Notes: generated by a model from the sequence alone, not told the origin. Positions 1 through 7,554 are shown, numbered from the stretch's first letter. The stretch is DNA of 16,471 nt from Deltaproteobacteria bacterium (GCA_005878685.1 VBLN01000009.1:1-16471), one strand, 5' to 3'. Numbers and translations: made by a program.

Positions 1-2
1 AA

Positions 3-824
3 GGGGCGCTGGGCTGCGGGCGGTGCGCGGACTGCCGGCGTGGGGCAGCCAGATTCTGTAAAAAGCGCACGAGCTATGGCGGCAGGACTTCTTGCGCCAA
101 TCCGCCCCATCTCTTCGGTGGCTTCGCCGACTATATCTATTTGGCGCCCGATGTCCTCGCTACCAAGGTCAGCCCTGACCTTCCCGCGGAGGCGGCGGTG
201 CTCATCGGCGCGGTGATGGCGAACGGCTTTCAGTGGGCGCTGCGCCGCGGGGGGGTCAAGATGGGAGACTTTGTCTTGATCCAGTGCCCGGGCCAGCAGG
301 GTCTGGCCTGTGCCTTCGCGGCGCGCCAGGCCGGCGCAGCATGCGTCTTCATCTCAGGGATAGGCAGAGATGCCCGGCGGCTGGAGCTGGCAAAGCGCTT
401 CGGCGCTCATCGAACGATCAACGTGGAAGAAGAAAATGTTGTCGACGTGATCACGAAGGATACAGACGGCGCCATGGCCGATGTAGTGATCGATGTCTCG
501 GGGAGTCCAAAGGCGATTCCGGTCTCGGTGGATTGCCTGCGGCGTCAGGGAACGATGGTTCTAGGAGGCCTGACCGGAGATTCGACTGTGACGCCGATGC
601 TCATGGACAAGCTCGTTTGGAAGGAGATCCACCTGCAAGGCGTCTTCACTGCGGATAACGATGCGACTGAAGCTGCGATGCGCCTGATCGAGGCCACGAA
701 GTTTCCGGTGCAGGAAATGGTAAGCCATGTCTTCCCTTTGGAGGAGACCGAACACTGCATCCGAGCTGTAGGCGGCGAGATTCCCGAACTCTATCCGACC
801 AAGGCGTTGATTAAACCATCATAA
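3..824 (+). CDS. Zinc-dependent alcohol dehydrogenase (MDR family), 5' end cut by window edge
   Basis: The frame is open from base 3, so the gene starts before the window; the TTG at 141 is internal, not the start. Reading from base 3, the first 20 residues hold four cysteines spaced C-x2-C-x2-C-x7-C, the structural zinc lobe of medium-chain alcohol dehydrogenases. A typical GGFADY segment follows near residue 45. The cofactor-binding core then appears (VLIQCPGQQGLACAF, a variant of the usual GPGPIGL turn) and a C-terminal LIKP end. The catalytic zinc ligands and the GHE region lie upstream and cannot be seen. It presumably oxidises or reduces an alcohol/aldehyde pair with NAD(P); the substrate is unknown. 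It ends 18 bases before the SDR gene and is probably co-transcribed with it. Confidence 0.9.
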   Translation, partial: GALGCGRCADCRRGAARFCKKRTSYGGRTSCANPPHLFGGFADYIYLAPDVLATKVSPDLPAEAAVLIGAVMANGFQWALRRGGVKMGDFVLIQCPGQQGLACAFAARQAGAACVFISGIGRDARRLELAKRFGAHRTINVEEENVVDVITKDTDGAMADVVIDVSGSPKAIPVSVDCLRRQGTMVLGGLTGDSTVTPMLMDKLVWKEIHLQGVFTADNDATEAAMRLIEATKFPVQEMVSHVFPLEETEHCIRAVGGEIPELYPTKALIKPS

Positions 825-842
825 AATAGGAGGAGACCCGCA

Positions 843-1601
843 ATGCGCCTAAAAGACAAGGTCGCGATTGTAACCGGCGGCGGAGTCGGCATCGGCCGCG
901 CCTACTCTTTGGGCTTGGCCAAAGAGGGAGCTAGGGTCGCGGTGGCTGATATCCAAGAGGACGAGGCGAGAAAGGTTGCGGCCGAGATCAAACGGCTGGA
1001 CGGCGAAGCTTTCGCCGTGCCTGTCGATGTCACCTCTCCCGAGAAAACCCAGGCCATGGCGGACGAGACCGTGAAGCGATACGGCCGCATCGACGTCCTA
1101 GTGAACAACGCTGGTCTTTATACCGTGCTCAAGAAAAAGCCCTTCACGGAGATCGACCCGGAGGAATGGGACAGAGTCATGGCCGTCAATGTGAAAGGGC
1201 TTTTTCTCTGCACCAAGGCCGTCCATCCGGTCATGAAAAAACAAAAGAAAGGAAAGATCATCAACATCTCCTCCGGGACTGTTTTAGGCGGCACTCCCTA
1301 CTTTCTCCACTATGTCTCCTCCAAAGCAGGGGTCATCGGCTTTACCCGAGCGCTGGCGCGGGAGGTCGGCGCCGACAATATCTGCGTCAACGCTATTACA
1401 CCAGGGCTCACAATCTCCGGCTCGAATCAGGAGGGCGTGCTCACACCTGAACAGCGTGAAGACCGTAGAAAGCGGCGCTCCTTCCAGCGCGACCAGTATC
1501 CCCAAGACCTCGTTGGCACCGTGATTTTTCTATCTTCGGATGACAGCGATTTTATCACCGGCCAGGTCATCAACGTGGACGGCGGCGCCAACATGCACTG
1601 A
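843..1601 (+). CDS. SDR family NAD(P)-dependent oxidoreductase
   Basis: A classical short-chain dehydrogenase of 252 residues, the usual length. The cofactor motif TGGGVGIG is at residues 11-18. Asp36 ends strand beta2 (VAVADIQ), which in this family favours NAD over NADP. NNAG is at 88-91, the catalytic serine near 143-144, and the Y-x3-K pair at Tyr157/Lys161. The C-terminal half has the usual ITPG and NVDGG elements. It resembles FabG-like 3-oxoacyl reductases, but the motifs alone do not fix the substrate. The start is supported by AGGAGG about 9 bases upstream. It sits 18 bases after the zinc alcohol dehydrogenase, so the two may act on the same alcohol or hydroxyacyl compound. Confidence 0.92.
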   Translation: MRLKDKVAIVTGGGVGIGRAYSLGLAKEGARVAVADIQEDEARKVAAEIKRLDGEAFAVPVDVTSPEKTQAMADETVKRYGRIDVLVNNAGLYTVLKKKPFTEIDPEEWDRVMAVNVKGLFLCTKAVHPVMKKQKKGKIINISSGTVLGGTPYFLHYVSSKAGVIGFTRALAREVGADNICVNAITPGLTISGSNQEGVLTPEQREDRRKRRSFQRDQYPQDLVGTVIFLSSDDSDFITGQVINVDGGANMH

Positions 1602-1752
1602 GAAGAGTTAGAATGACCTCTTAAATCGGGATCACAGCGGGCGTTTGTATCGCTCAAGATTGAGTTCTCAGCCTAACGCGGCAAAAGCATAAAGTCTTCA
1701 CTCACCTCATTCAAGAAGCCGGACCCCAACATTCCCCCTATCCGGTGGGGCG

Positions 1753-2283
1753 CTAAAGCTTGTCCGGGAAGCGGATGATAAATCCGTCCCGGTTCGGCAT
1801 CCGCACCTTCGGCAAGGTCTGGGCGTTCATCGGGTCGTTCTCAGCGATGAGCTTGTTGAGCGCGAGGATGTAGGCGGTCAGCGCGTAGACTTCGTCGTTG
1901 GTGAGCGTCCTCGGTTGCTGCCACGGCATCGCCCGCCGAATATAGTCGAAGACGGTAGTGGCATAGGGCCAGAAGTTGGCGACGGTCTTCACCGATTCCA
2001 TGCCGGTGATCGGGCCGCCGCCGACCAGCGCGGCATTGGTACCGCCCTTAGCGTTCTCGCCGTGGCACATGAAGCACTTCTGCGCATAGACGGAGGCGCC
2101 CTGCGCCGAGGTGCCACTGCCGGGCGGAAGGCCCGTACCGTCCGGCAAGATGCTGATGTCCCAGGCCGCAATCTCGGCCGGACCGATCGGCTTTCCGAGG
2201 TTGGGCCCTTGGGCGAAAGCCCCGCTCGAACCTACAGCGAGCGCGAGCAAAACGGCGAAGATCAGCAGCTTATGCATAGACAT
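1753..2283 (-). CDS. Class I c-type cytochrome, probable electron acceptor of sulfite dehydrogenase (SoxD/SorB-like)
   Basis: A 176-residue exported cytochrome. A Sec signal peptide (MSMHKLLIFAVLLALAVGSS, then GAFA) probably ends at Ala24. One haem-binding CFMCH motif is at residues 70-74. The rest looks like a single cytochrome c domain with a candidate Met ligand in an AMPWQQP segment. I chose the ATG at 2283 because GGGGAGG lies 6 bases upstream; a start at 2298 would remove that site and spoil the signal peptide. Its first codons overlap the last codons of soxC (2270-2283), so translation is probably coupled. By its position it should take electrons from the molybdenum enzyme. It is much shorter than Paracoccus-type SoxD, so it is closer to a SorB-like partner in size. 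Assignment to this role is inference from context. Confidence 0.85.
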   Translation of the reverse strand: MSMHKLLIFAVLLALAVGSSGAFAQGPNLGKPIGPAEIAAWDISILPDGTGLPPGSGTSAQGASVYAQKCFMCHGENAKGGTNAALVGGGPITGMESVKTVANFWPYATTVFDYIRRAMPWQQPRTLTNDEVYALTAYILALNKLIAENDPMNAQTLPKVRMPNRDGFIIRFPDKL

Positions 2284-3586
2284 GTTTGACCTCCCCATTG
2301 CGCTCGATCGCCCAGGTCGTAATGCCGTTGTAGTGCTGGCTTGGGAAGCCCGTTACGGGCGGGACTTTCGTGGTCTCGCCGCGCACGGCAACGATCTGGG
2401 CGCGGGTCGGCTGCACGTTGCCGGCCTCGTCCCAGGCGTGGCTCTGCAATACCGCGGGATTATTATCCCAGCGCCAGGGCGTACGAAACCGGGTGAAGGC
2501 CTTACTCGGCACCGGCTCTTGCAGCGCTGTTTGCGCCCAGCTTTGGCCGCCGTCGGCTGACACCATGACCTTCGAGATCCGGCCGTTGCCCGAATAGGCG
2601 ACGCCGGAAATCTCGTAGAAGCCCGGCCCCTTCAGCGTGAGCCCCGGCGAGGGGTGGGTGATAAAGGATTTGACCTCCTGCAGGAAGTAAAACTGGTACG
2701 CCTTTCCGTTCGGCAGGACCGGCGCGTAGGTCCTGGCTTCGTAATAACTCATGGCCGGCGCATCGGTGAGTTGGATCCGGCGCAGGAACTTGACGTTCAT
2801 GTTGCCTTCCCAGCCTGGCAGCAGCAGGCGCATCGGATAGCCGTTCCCAGGCATGATCCGCTCGCCGTTCTGGTAGAGCGCGACCATGGCGTCGTCCAAG
2901 GCTTTAGTCATCGGCACGCTGCGGCTCAAGGCCGGCGCGTCCGCGCCTTCGGCGATGAACCACTTCGCCTTGGGGTCGATGCCGGTCTCCTCGAGCAAAG
3001 TGGAGAGCCTGACGCCGGTCCACTCGGCGCAGGAAACGAGGCCGTGCAGCGCCTGCACGCTGGCCTGGATCGGCTCCTTGGAAAAGAACGGCGCGCTGTT
3101 GCCGCCGCACTCGACGAACGACATGCGCGAGACCATCGGATAGCGGTGCAGCGCATCAAGCGTGAAGACCAACGGCCGCTTCACCAGGCCATGGATCAGC
3201 AGGCGGTGCTTGTCCGGGTCGATGTCCGGCGTACCGGCGTGCACGATCGTGAAATGCAGGCCGTTCGGCGTGAACGTGCCGTTGATGAGATGATGCGGTG
3301 TGCGCGCATGCTGGGTGCGCGGCTCGCCTTTCGGATTGCTGAGCGTGCGCGCGACCTTTTCCTCGTACCGCGACCGCTGCTCATAGGGCGGGCTGATGCC
3401 GCCGGGCACCTTGCTCCACGGATCGTCCGCGAGCGGCTCGGCCGCCGCCGATCCAACAAATGTATAGCCCATCATGGCCCCGGCCGCGGCGGCGCCGCCT
3501 CTAAGAAAGGCACGGCGATCAAGCAGTCCGTTTCCGGCAACCACTTCCGGTTCTAGCCATCCTGATTTTGACCGCTTGCTTTGCAT
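2270..3586 (-). CDS. soxC: Sulfite dehydrogenase / sulfane dehydrogenase molybdenum subunit (SoxC family)
   Basis: A 438-residue molybdopterin oxidoreductase of the sulfite oxidase family. Near the N-terminus, RRAFLRG (residues 24-30) followed by a hydrophobic Ala/Gly stretch is a Tat signal, as expected for a cofactor-loaded periplasmic enzyme. The segment LHFTIVHAGTPDIDPDKHRL (about 110-129) is characteristic of SoxC. Cys160 in FVECGGNS is the molybdenum-ligating cysteine. The C-terminal third has the dimerisation-domain pattern (YSGNGRISKVMVSADGG). The start has AGGAGGT four bases upstream. It would oxidise sulfite, or protein-bound sulfane sulfur, and pass electrons to the overlapping cytochrome. 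No soxXYZAB gene is in the window, so whether it belongs to a complete Sox pathway cannot be told here. Confidence 0.93.
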   Translation of the reverse strand: MQSKRSKSGWLEPEVVAGNGLLDRRAFLRGGAAAAGAMMGYTFVGSAAAEPLADDPWSKVPGGISPPYEQRSRYEEKVARTLSNPKGEPRTQHARTPHHLINGTFTPNGLHFTIVHAGTPDIDPDKHRLLIHGLVKRPLVFTLDALHRYPMVSRMSFVECGGNSAPFFSKEPIQASVQALHGLVSCAEWTGVRLSTLLEETGIDPKAKWFIAEGADAPALSRSVPMTKALDDAMVALYQNGERIMPGNGYPMRLLLPGWEGNMNVKFLRRIQLTDAPAMSYYEARTYAPVLPNGKAYQFYFLQEVKSFITHPSPGLTLKGPGFYEISGVAYSGNGRISKVMVSADGGQSWAQTALQEPVPSKAFTRFRTPWRWDNNPAVLQSHAWDEAGNVQPTRAQIVAVRGETTKVPPVTGFPSQHYNGITTWAIERNGEVKHVYA

Positions 3587-3635
3587 CGTTACCTCCTGTT
3601 CGCAGTCGGTTTAGAGGGTCACGCAAAACAAAAAA

Positions 3636-3658
3636 CCCGGCTGGAGATCCAGTCCGGG
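3636..3658 (-). terminator. Hairpin with T-run in the region upstream of soxC (terminator or attenuator)
   Basis: On the minus strand a stem of ten base pairs with one bulged base and a two-base loop (CCGG/CTGGA arms) is followed directly by TTTTTTGTTTT (plus-strand A-run 3625-3635). This is the form of an intrinsic terminator. It lies about 50 bases before the soxC start, so it either stops transcripts coming from the degraded upstream gene or acts as an attenuator in the soxC leader. Confidence 0.65.
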
Positions 3659-3765
3659 CTAAGGGCTAATGTAAAAGAACCGAAGCTGTGACCGGTTTTA
3701 CGAATCCAGCCTGTTCTCAATGGGCTTCTTGTATACGTTTACTTAGTACAGTAGAGAGTAAGCGG

Positions 3766-4038
3766 TCAAGGAAAAAATTTCAGGACCTGCGACGGCTGAA
3801 AACCTTCCTCCATGAGCAGGGTCTCGACCGGGCGGGCGATGTCCGCGAGATTTGCAGCTCGAGTTTCCTTCACCCGCCAACCGTGCTCAACGACATCGAT
3901 CAGGAATACCTTGAGCACGTGCGACAGCTCGCGCCGCGCGCGTCCGTTTGAGCGGTCGAAAGTCACGCGGACATCTTGGCCGAAGCCTTCGACGAGGGGC
4001 ATCAGCTCGCGCCCTGAGCGGGTGGTGAGGAAATACCG
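3766..4038 (-). other. Unrecognised open frame, possibly the C-terminal remnant of a lost gene
   Basis: The frame is open from 4038 to a TGA at 3766. The first ATG is at 4002, giving 78 residues with no clear ribosome binding site. The translation looks protein-like: GRARRELSHVLKVFLIDVVE is a plausible amphipathic helix, followed by a second helical stretch ending in QPSQVLKFFP. I do not recognise the family, and it does not resemble the C-terminus of the selenium-binding protein whose remains lie just upstream in another frame. It could be the tail of a gene joined here by deletion. Plus-strand frames over the same stretch look less protein-like. Confidence that it is a working gene is low. 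Confidence 0.25.
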
Positions 4039-4472
4039 CTAGGTCGTACCCGTAACCGTCACCGCCGCTCTCCGTCGGCATGGCGTACGAAGCGATGAGC
4101 TGCCCCTTGTTGTTGTACAGCCCCATGCCGGTCTGGCCGCCCTTGTCCTTCGTATTCGACAGGGCCTGCACGAGCATCCGGCCGGGAAGCGCGTAATAGG
4201 TGTGGGGTCCGAGATACCCGGACTTGTCGCCGAGATCGGCGATGGTCCGCGCGAGCTTTGGTTTCGCGGGATCGGTCGCAATGTCGAACACCCAGATCCG
4301 GTTATCGACCCGCGCGCCGGTCGAGCGTCCACACGTAAACATAATCCTCCTGGCCTTTGATCAGCTTGGAGATATAGGGCGAGTTGCAGGTCTCGTCGCC
4401 GAACGCGGCGCCTGCAAACGCAAACCACAGAGTCGCGAGTGCGGCGATTCTACGCAGGACAAAGTGGTTCAT
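4025..4472 (-). pseudogene. Selenium-binding protein (SBP56 / methanethiol oxidase family), internally deleted and truncated
   Basis: The N-terminus is well preserved: AAAGGAG before an ATG at 4472, a signal peptide (MNHFVLRRIAALATLWFAFA), then ETCNSPYISKLIKGQEDYVY, typical of the exported bacterial SBP56 family. After YVWTLD the frame changes near 4310-4330 and resumes as NRIWVFDIATDPAKPKLA, then GPHTYYALPGRMLVQ and DGYGYDLAVFP. Family members carry roughly 50-60 residues between these blocks, including a paired-histidine stretch, and all of that is missing. After about 4025 the similarity stops, whereas the family normally continues for several hundred residues. Intact members oxidise methanethiol to formaldehyde, sulfide and peroxide in the periplasm. 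The present copy cannot make a working enzyme unless the assembly is wrong. It lies upstream of soxC on the same strand. Confidence 0.8.
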
Positions 4473-4511
4473 ACCTGCTCCTTTCAACCGCTAGCTTCTA
4501 TTTGGCCAGGA

Positions 4512-4540
4512 CACTAACTGATACGCCGCTGTTGTGTCAA
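4512..4540 (-). promoter_or_regulatory. Possible sigma70-type promoter for the selenium-binding-protein remnant
   Basis: On the minus strand a perfect TTGACA (plus 4535-4540) is followed after 17 bases by TTAGTG (plus 4512-4517), a poor -10. It sits about 40 bases before the ATG at 4472. The -35 is convincing, the -10 is not. Confidence 0.3.
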
Positions 4541-4583
4541 CTTGAGGGTAACACGCGATACAGAGATAGATTGCAGCAGCTTC

Positions 4584-5831
4584 CTAATCAAAAATTACGC
4601 TGGTGAAGGTGACCGCGGAGCCGGTCTCGGGGGTGAAAGCCTGACTATACTTGACGCATCTCCCGCGACTGCCATCCAACAGATGGATTAAAGAATAGAG
4701 AGGTGAGAAGCCGCAGATCCGCCTGCGATCCTGGTCTTTGGCGATCTCGTAGAAAAAGCCCTGCGGCTCCAAAGTCTCAAGCTTTTCGATCAGCCGGCGA
4801 TCTTCTTCCTCAACCCATTTTAGGAAATCGGGTGTGATTGACTCCCGGTCGCCGAACTGCATTCCTACATGAGCCAAATCCACTCCCGCAATCAGACAGA
4901 CCGATCTCGACTCCCGTTGTACCAGATCTCGAAGCGCCTTGAGAAAGTCTCCCACCGGGGATTCTTTCTCAGGTGGGGTATGGCTCTGCACCATTGAGTG
5001 GAAGGACGAAACTAGTATGGGAACGATCTTAAAAGCTCTCTGTTCCTTTGCGAGTTCCGCTCGACGCTGGGCGATATATTTCAAAAAGACGATCTGGAAC
5101 TCAAGGGAATGCTCGGTGCGGTGAAGATATTCGTCAGCAAAGAGATCGCCCGAATAATGACCTTGTAGCTCGCGCACGAACTCTTTGTCTGTTTCCACTG
5201 TGCCTAGCGGGGTCGCGAAATCCTTCAACGTTGCGATAAAGGGATTCTGCCCGCCGTAATGGGAAGTTCCGAGCAGGATGTAGAGATCCGCGCCCGGAGC
5301 TTCGGCGAGCTCTTTATAGGCCCAGGCGTAGCAAGGGCCGCCGCGATGAAAGTCGATGTGCGGCGCCACGATCGCGCGAGGAGTATTGCGTCCAGAATCA
5401 TGCTCGGGCTCTCCCGGACCTTGCGGGAATTGAAAATAGGTATCGATTTGAGATTTAAACTCTGCCGGCTCTTCCTTATAGACCGTCCCCGCATGAGCCG
5501 GGGGCCGCGTAAGGAGTTGGCGAAATTCTTCTAGAACTGCTTGCTGGCGCTCAAAGTATCTCTCGCCATAGAGATAGTACTGGCTTTCCAGGAGATCGAT
5601 GATTTTCCTTAGTTCCTCGCCGAACAGAAGATCGCCGAATCTTCGGCAATAAGCTTCCTGAACGTCGATTAGAGAATGTTGGCCGTCAAAGTGACTTAAG
5701 ACAAAATATGTCGCCGGAGAGATGGCCAGAGGTGGGGACAGACGCTGCGGGTCCCTCAAACAAATAAGCGTTTTCCCATCCTGCTGAATGGGAAAGGCCT
5801 CGACCGGGCGGAGATGCGGTCGATCATTCAT
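4584..5831 (-). CDS. MEMO family protein (AmmeMemoRadiSam system protein B) with extra N-terminal winged-helix-like domain
   Basis: A protein of 415 residues. The C-terminal part, from about residue 150, is a MEMO domain: APHIDFHRGG with His158, LLGTSH with His191, EHSLEFQ near 240, and GVDLAH further on. These histidine/acid positions correspond to the metal-site cleft of the family. MEMO proteins alone are about 280 residues; here about 130 extra residues precede the domain. Residues about 5-95 (FVLSHFDGQHSLIDVQEAYC, then a helix ending in LESQYYLYGE) look like the compact winged helix of PqqD-type peptide-recognition proteins. The ATG at 5831 is 20 bases past the stop of the upstream MIP18 gene. 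A TTG at 5858 in the same frame is less likely because it overlaps that stop. The GGGAGG before 5831 is unusually close, so the start is somewhat uncertain. Biochemical function is unknown; human MEMO1 binds metals. Confidence 0.88.
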   Translation of the reverse strand: MNDRPHLRPVEAFPIQQDGKTLICLRDPQRLSPPLAISPATYFVLSHFDGQHSLIDVQEAYCRRFGDLLFGEELRKIIDLLESQYYLYGERYFERQQAVLEEFRQLLTRPPAHAGTVYKEEPAEFKSQIDTYFQFPQGPGEPEHDSGRNTPRAIVAPHIDFHRGGPCYAWAYKELAEAPGADLYILLGTSHYGGQNPFIATLKDFATPLGTVETDKEFVRELQGHYSGDLFADEYLHRTEHSLEFQIVFLKYIAQRRAELAKEQRAFKIVPILVSSFHSMVQSHTPPEKESPVGDFLKALRDLVQRESRSVCLIAGVDLAHVGMQFGDRESITPDFLKWVEEEDRRLIEKLETLEPQGFFYEIAKDQDRRRICGFSPLYSLIHLLDGSRGRCVKYSQAFTPETGSAVTFTSVIFD

Positions 5832-5850
5832 ACCTCCCGGTGAAAACTCC

Positions 5851-6150
5851 TTAGCCAACGCCCAGTCTTTGTTTTGCCTCTTCGCTCATCATGCTGGGTT
5901 CCCAGGGAGGATCCCAGACCAGCTCTACGTTCGCCTCTTCGACACCCGGAAGGTCAAGGATTTTCTGGCGCGCCTGAGATGCAATCATGCCGCCCATGCC
6001 ACAACCCGGCGCCGTGAGTGTCATCTTCACAGCGACCTTGTCCCCTTCCACTTGGACATCGTAGACCAAACCCAGCTCTACGATGTTGACCGGAATCTCC
6101 GGGTCGTAGCAGGTCTGCAGCGCTTCGTAAACTTCTTCCTTGGTAGCCAT
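5851..6150 (-). CDS. MIP18/DUF59 family protein, SufT-like iron-sulfur assembly factor
   Basis: A stand-alone DUF59 domain of 99 residues, the whole length of the family. The helix with CYDPEIPVNIVELGLVYDV (residues 14-32) and the TLTAPGCGMGG loop with Cys50 are the two diagnostic blocks; the cysteine is the candidate ligand for an iron or an iron-sulfur cluster. Relatives (SufT, the MIP18/CIA2 proteins, PaaD) help mature iron-sulfur proteins. AAGGAG lies 6 bases before the ATG. It starts 9 bases after the DUF971 stop and ends 20 bases before the MEMO start, so it is the middle gene of an operon. The same domain also forms the N-terminus of the Mrp protein upstream, so this operon encodes DUF59 twice, once fused and once free. 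Confidence 0.88.
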   Translation of the reverse strand: MATKEEVYEALQTCYDPEIPVNIVELGLVYDVQVEGDKVAVKMTLTAPGCGMGGMIASQARQKILDLPGVEEANVELVWDPPWEPSMMSEEAKQRLGVG

Positions 6151-6159
6151 AATCGCTCC

Positions 6160-6387
6160 TTATTTCTCTGCCGGTCCGTCCGACTGTTTGCAATCAGGAC
6201 AGGGGCAGAGTGACCTGAGATACTCAAAAGTATAAATACCTGTGTTGTGTCCGTCCTGCCAGCAAAACTCAATCGCGTAATTCCCAACCGCGCTGATTTC
6301 GGCCAGCTGAGCATTGGAGACCGAAACAAACTTAATTCCACCTCCATGTCCCTGGCAGGCAGCGCAAGGACAGTAACCGCGTCCCAA
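6160..6387 (-). CDS. DUF971 domain, C-terminal part, separated from Mrp by a frame break
   Basis: The frame begins at a TTG inside sequence that belongs to the preceding frame, so this is probably not a free-standing gene. It reads [19 protein letters not shown], then a second half ISAVGNYAIEFCWQDGHNTG followed by IYTFEYLRSLCPCPDC. The last block is the signature of DUF971, the domain also found at the N-terminus of gamma-butyrobetaine hydroxylase. The first strand of DUF971 ([17 protein letters not shown]) is in the other frame just upstream (near 6390-6440). Only about ten residues that should join them are missing, so a deletion of about 30 bases plus a frame change explains the break. Two CPC(A/P)xC cysteine clusters could bind metal. 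The natural product is most likely one Mrp-DUF971 fusion. Confidence 0.75.
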   Translation of the reverse strand: MGRGYCPCAACQGHGGGIKFVSVSNAQLAEISAVGNYAIEFCWQDGHNTGIYTFEYLRSLCPCPDCKQSDGPAEK

Positions 6388-7076
6388 GTGATGCGCACCA
6401 GGCCTTTTTCCTTGATATGGTTGATCTCAACTGGGATGGGGATTGCCACAGTAATCCGTGATCTCGTCGAGATGATCTTTAGCGCCTGGGCCCGCCTGGA
6501 TGCCTCGGAGACGACCGAAAGCTGACCGGCGAGTTTGGCGGCGATCTCTAAAAAGACTTTGCTGACCTCAGACTTTGGATCCTGCACCAAAATCGGGACC
6601 CCTTTATCTCCCCACTCCCGAATCGATGAGATGATCGGCACCTGGCCCAAAAAGGGGATCTTGAAACGGTCGGCGGCGCGCTCGGCTCCGCCACTAGAGA
6701 AAATCTCATGCCGCTTTCCACAGCCGTCGCAAATAAAGTAGCTCATGTTCTCGATGATCCCTACGATAGGGATCATGACCTTATCGAACATCGACTTGGC
6801 CCGAACGACGTCGGCTAGGGCAACATCCTGAGGCGTGGCCACCAGGACCGCGCCGCTCACCTTAAGCTGCTGAGAGAAGGTGATCTGCACGTCGCCGGTT
6901 CCGGGAGGCATGTCGACAACGAGATAGTCCAAATCTCCCCACTGGACATCCGCCATCAGTTGCTGCAGCGCCTTGCCCAACATAGGGCCGCGCCAAATCA
7001 CCGCCTGATCCGGTTCCAAAAAGAAGCCGATCGACATGACCGGCAAGTTGTGGGCTATTGGCGGAACGGCCACCAT
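6384..7076 (-). CDS. Mrp/NBP35 family ATPase, C-terminal part, running into the start of DUF971
   Basis: The second frame of the broken mrp gene. It begins to match the family at [20 protein letters not shown] and continues with [15 protein letters not shown] (switch region), an [11 protein letters not shown] block, and [17 protein letters not shown]. The CxxC there is the pair that holds a bridging iron-sulfur cluster between two subunits. After the usual Mrp end ([15 protein letters not shown]) there is no stop. The frame runs on into [17 protein letters not shown], the first strand of DUF971, which supports a true Mrp-DUF971 fusion. The frame beyond about 6384 (down to 6078) is meaningless and should not be translated. 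The protein would bind and transfer iron-sulfur clusters in the cytoplasm. Confidence 0.85.
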
Positions 7077-7554
7077 TAACAGCTATCTTCTTGGGTTCCT
7101 CTTTGACACCCATCAGAATCGGTACAGACGGCCCGTAGATGTCCGCATCCAGGAGACCTGTGGCGGCACCATGCATCTTCAGGGCCGTGGCCAGATTCAC
7201 TGCCACCGTCGATTTTCCGACCCCCCCTTTGCCCGCCGCCACCAAAACCACATTTTTGACCGTCGGGAGTAGATCGGTCTGCCCCGCCCCCGACTTGCTC
7301 CCACGAACCTGAGCGCCGAAGGAGATCTCGAGATCCTTGATCCCCTCTATCCCGGCTAGTACTTTCCTGCAGTCATCCTGAATTTTTTCCTTGAGAGGGC
7401 AGGCGGGCGTGGTCAACTCAACCGTAAAGGCCACTTTTCCATCCTCTATCTCGAGGTTTTTGACCATGCCGAGGCTTACAATATCGCGGTGTATCTCCGG
7501 GTCCTGGACCTTTTTCAAGGCCTCAAGGACTACGTCCTTACCAATTGTTCCCAT
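7069..7554 (-). CDS. Mrp/NBP35 family iron-sulfur carrier ATPase, N-terminal part, cut by a frame break
   Basis: Residues 1-80 are a DUF59 domain ([29 protein letters not shown] with Cys52). The ParA-like ATPase follows: [12 protein letters not shown], with the deviant P-loop at 109-116, and [11 protein letters not shown] at 137-147. Near codon 160 (about 7069) the frame leaves the family and similarity continues in the frame one base away, in the fragment ending at 6384. One missing or two extra bases would explain it. The ORF continues out of frame to 6862 without meaning. The start ATG at 7554 has AAAGAGA nearby rather than a strong AGGAG. It is the first gene of the operon with MIP18 and MEMO, behind the promoter at 7614-7643. 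Confidence 0.85.

Noticed and set aside
141..824. Alcohol dehydrogenase as a complete 227-residue protein starting at TTG 141
   Set aside because: The frame is open to the window edge and holds the structural zinc cysteines before 141, so the start is outside the window.
1602..1752. Terminator between the convergent SDR and cytochrome genes
   Set aside because: Only weak, long-looped pairings were seen and no T-run follows them on either strand.
2654..3556. A 300-residue plus-strand open frame opposite soxC
   Set aside because: It is the GC-rich shadow of soxC, Arg/Ala-rich with no family pattern, and has no ribosome binding site.
3730..3769. Promoter or GntR-type operator (GTATAC) upstream of soxC
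   Set aside because: TTGACC is present but no fitting -10 lies at a proper distance, and the dyad around GTATAC is only four base pairs deep.
6078..6384. C-terminal extension of the Mrp frame beyond DUF971 strand 1
   Set aside because: It runs antisense-free but out of frame over the DUF971 and MIP18 genes and shows no family similarity; it is read-through after the frame break.
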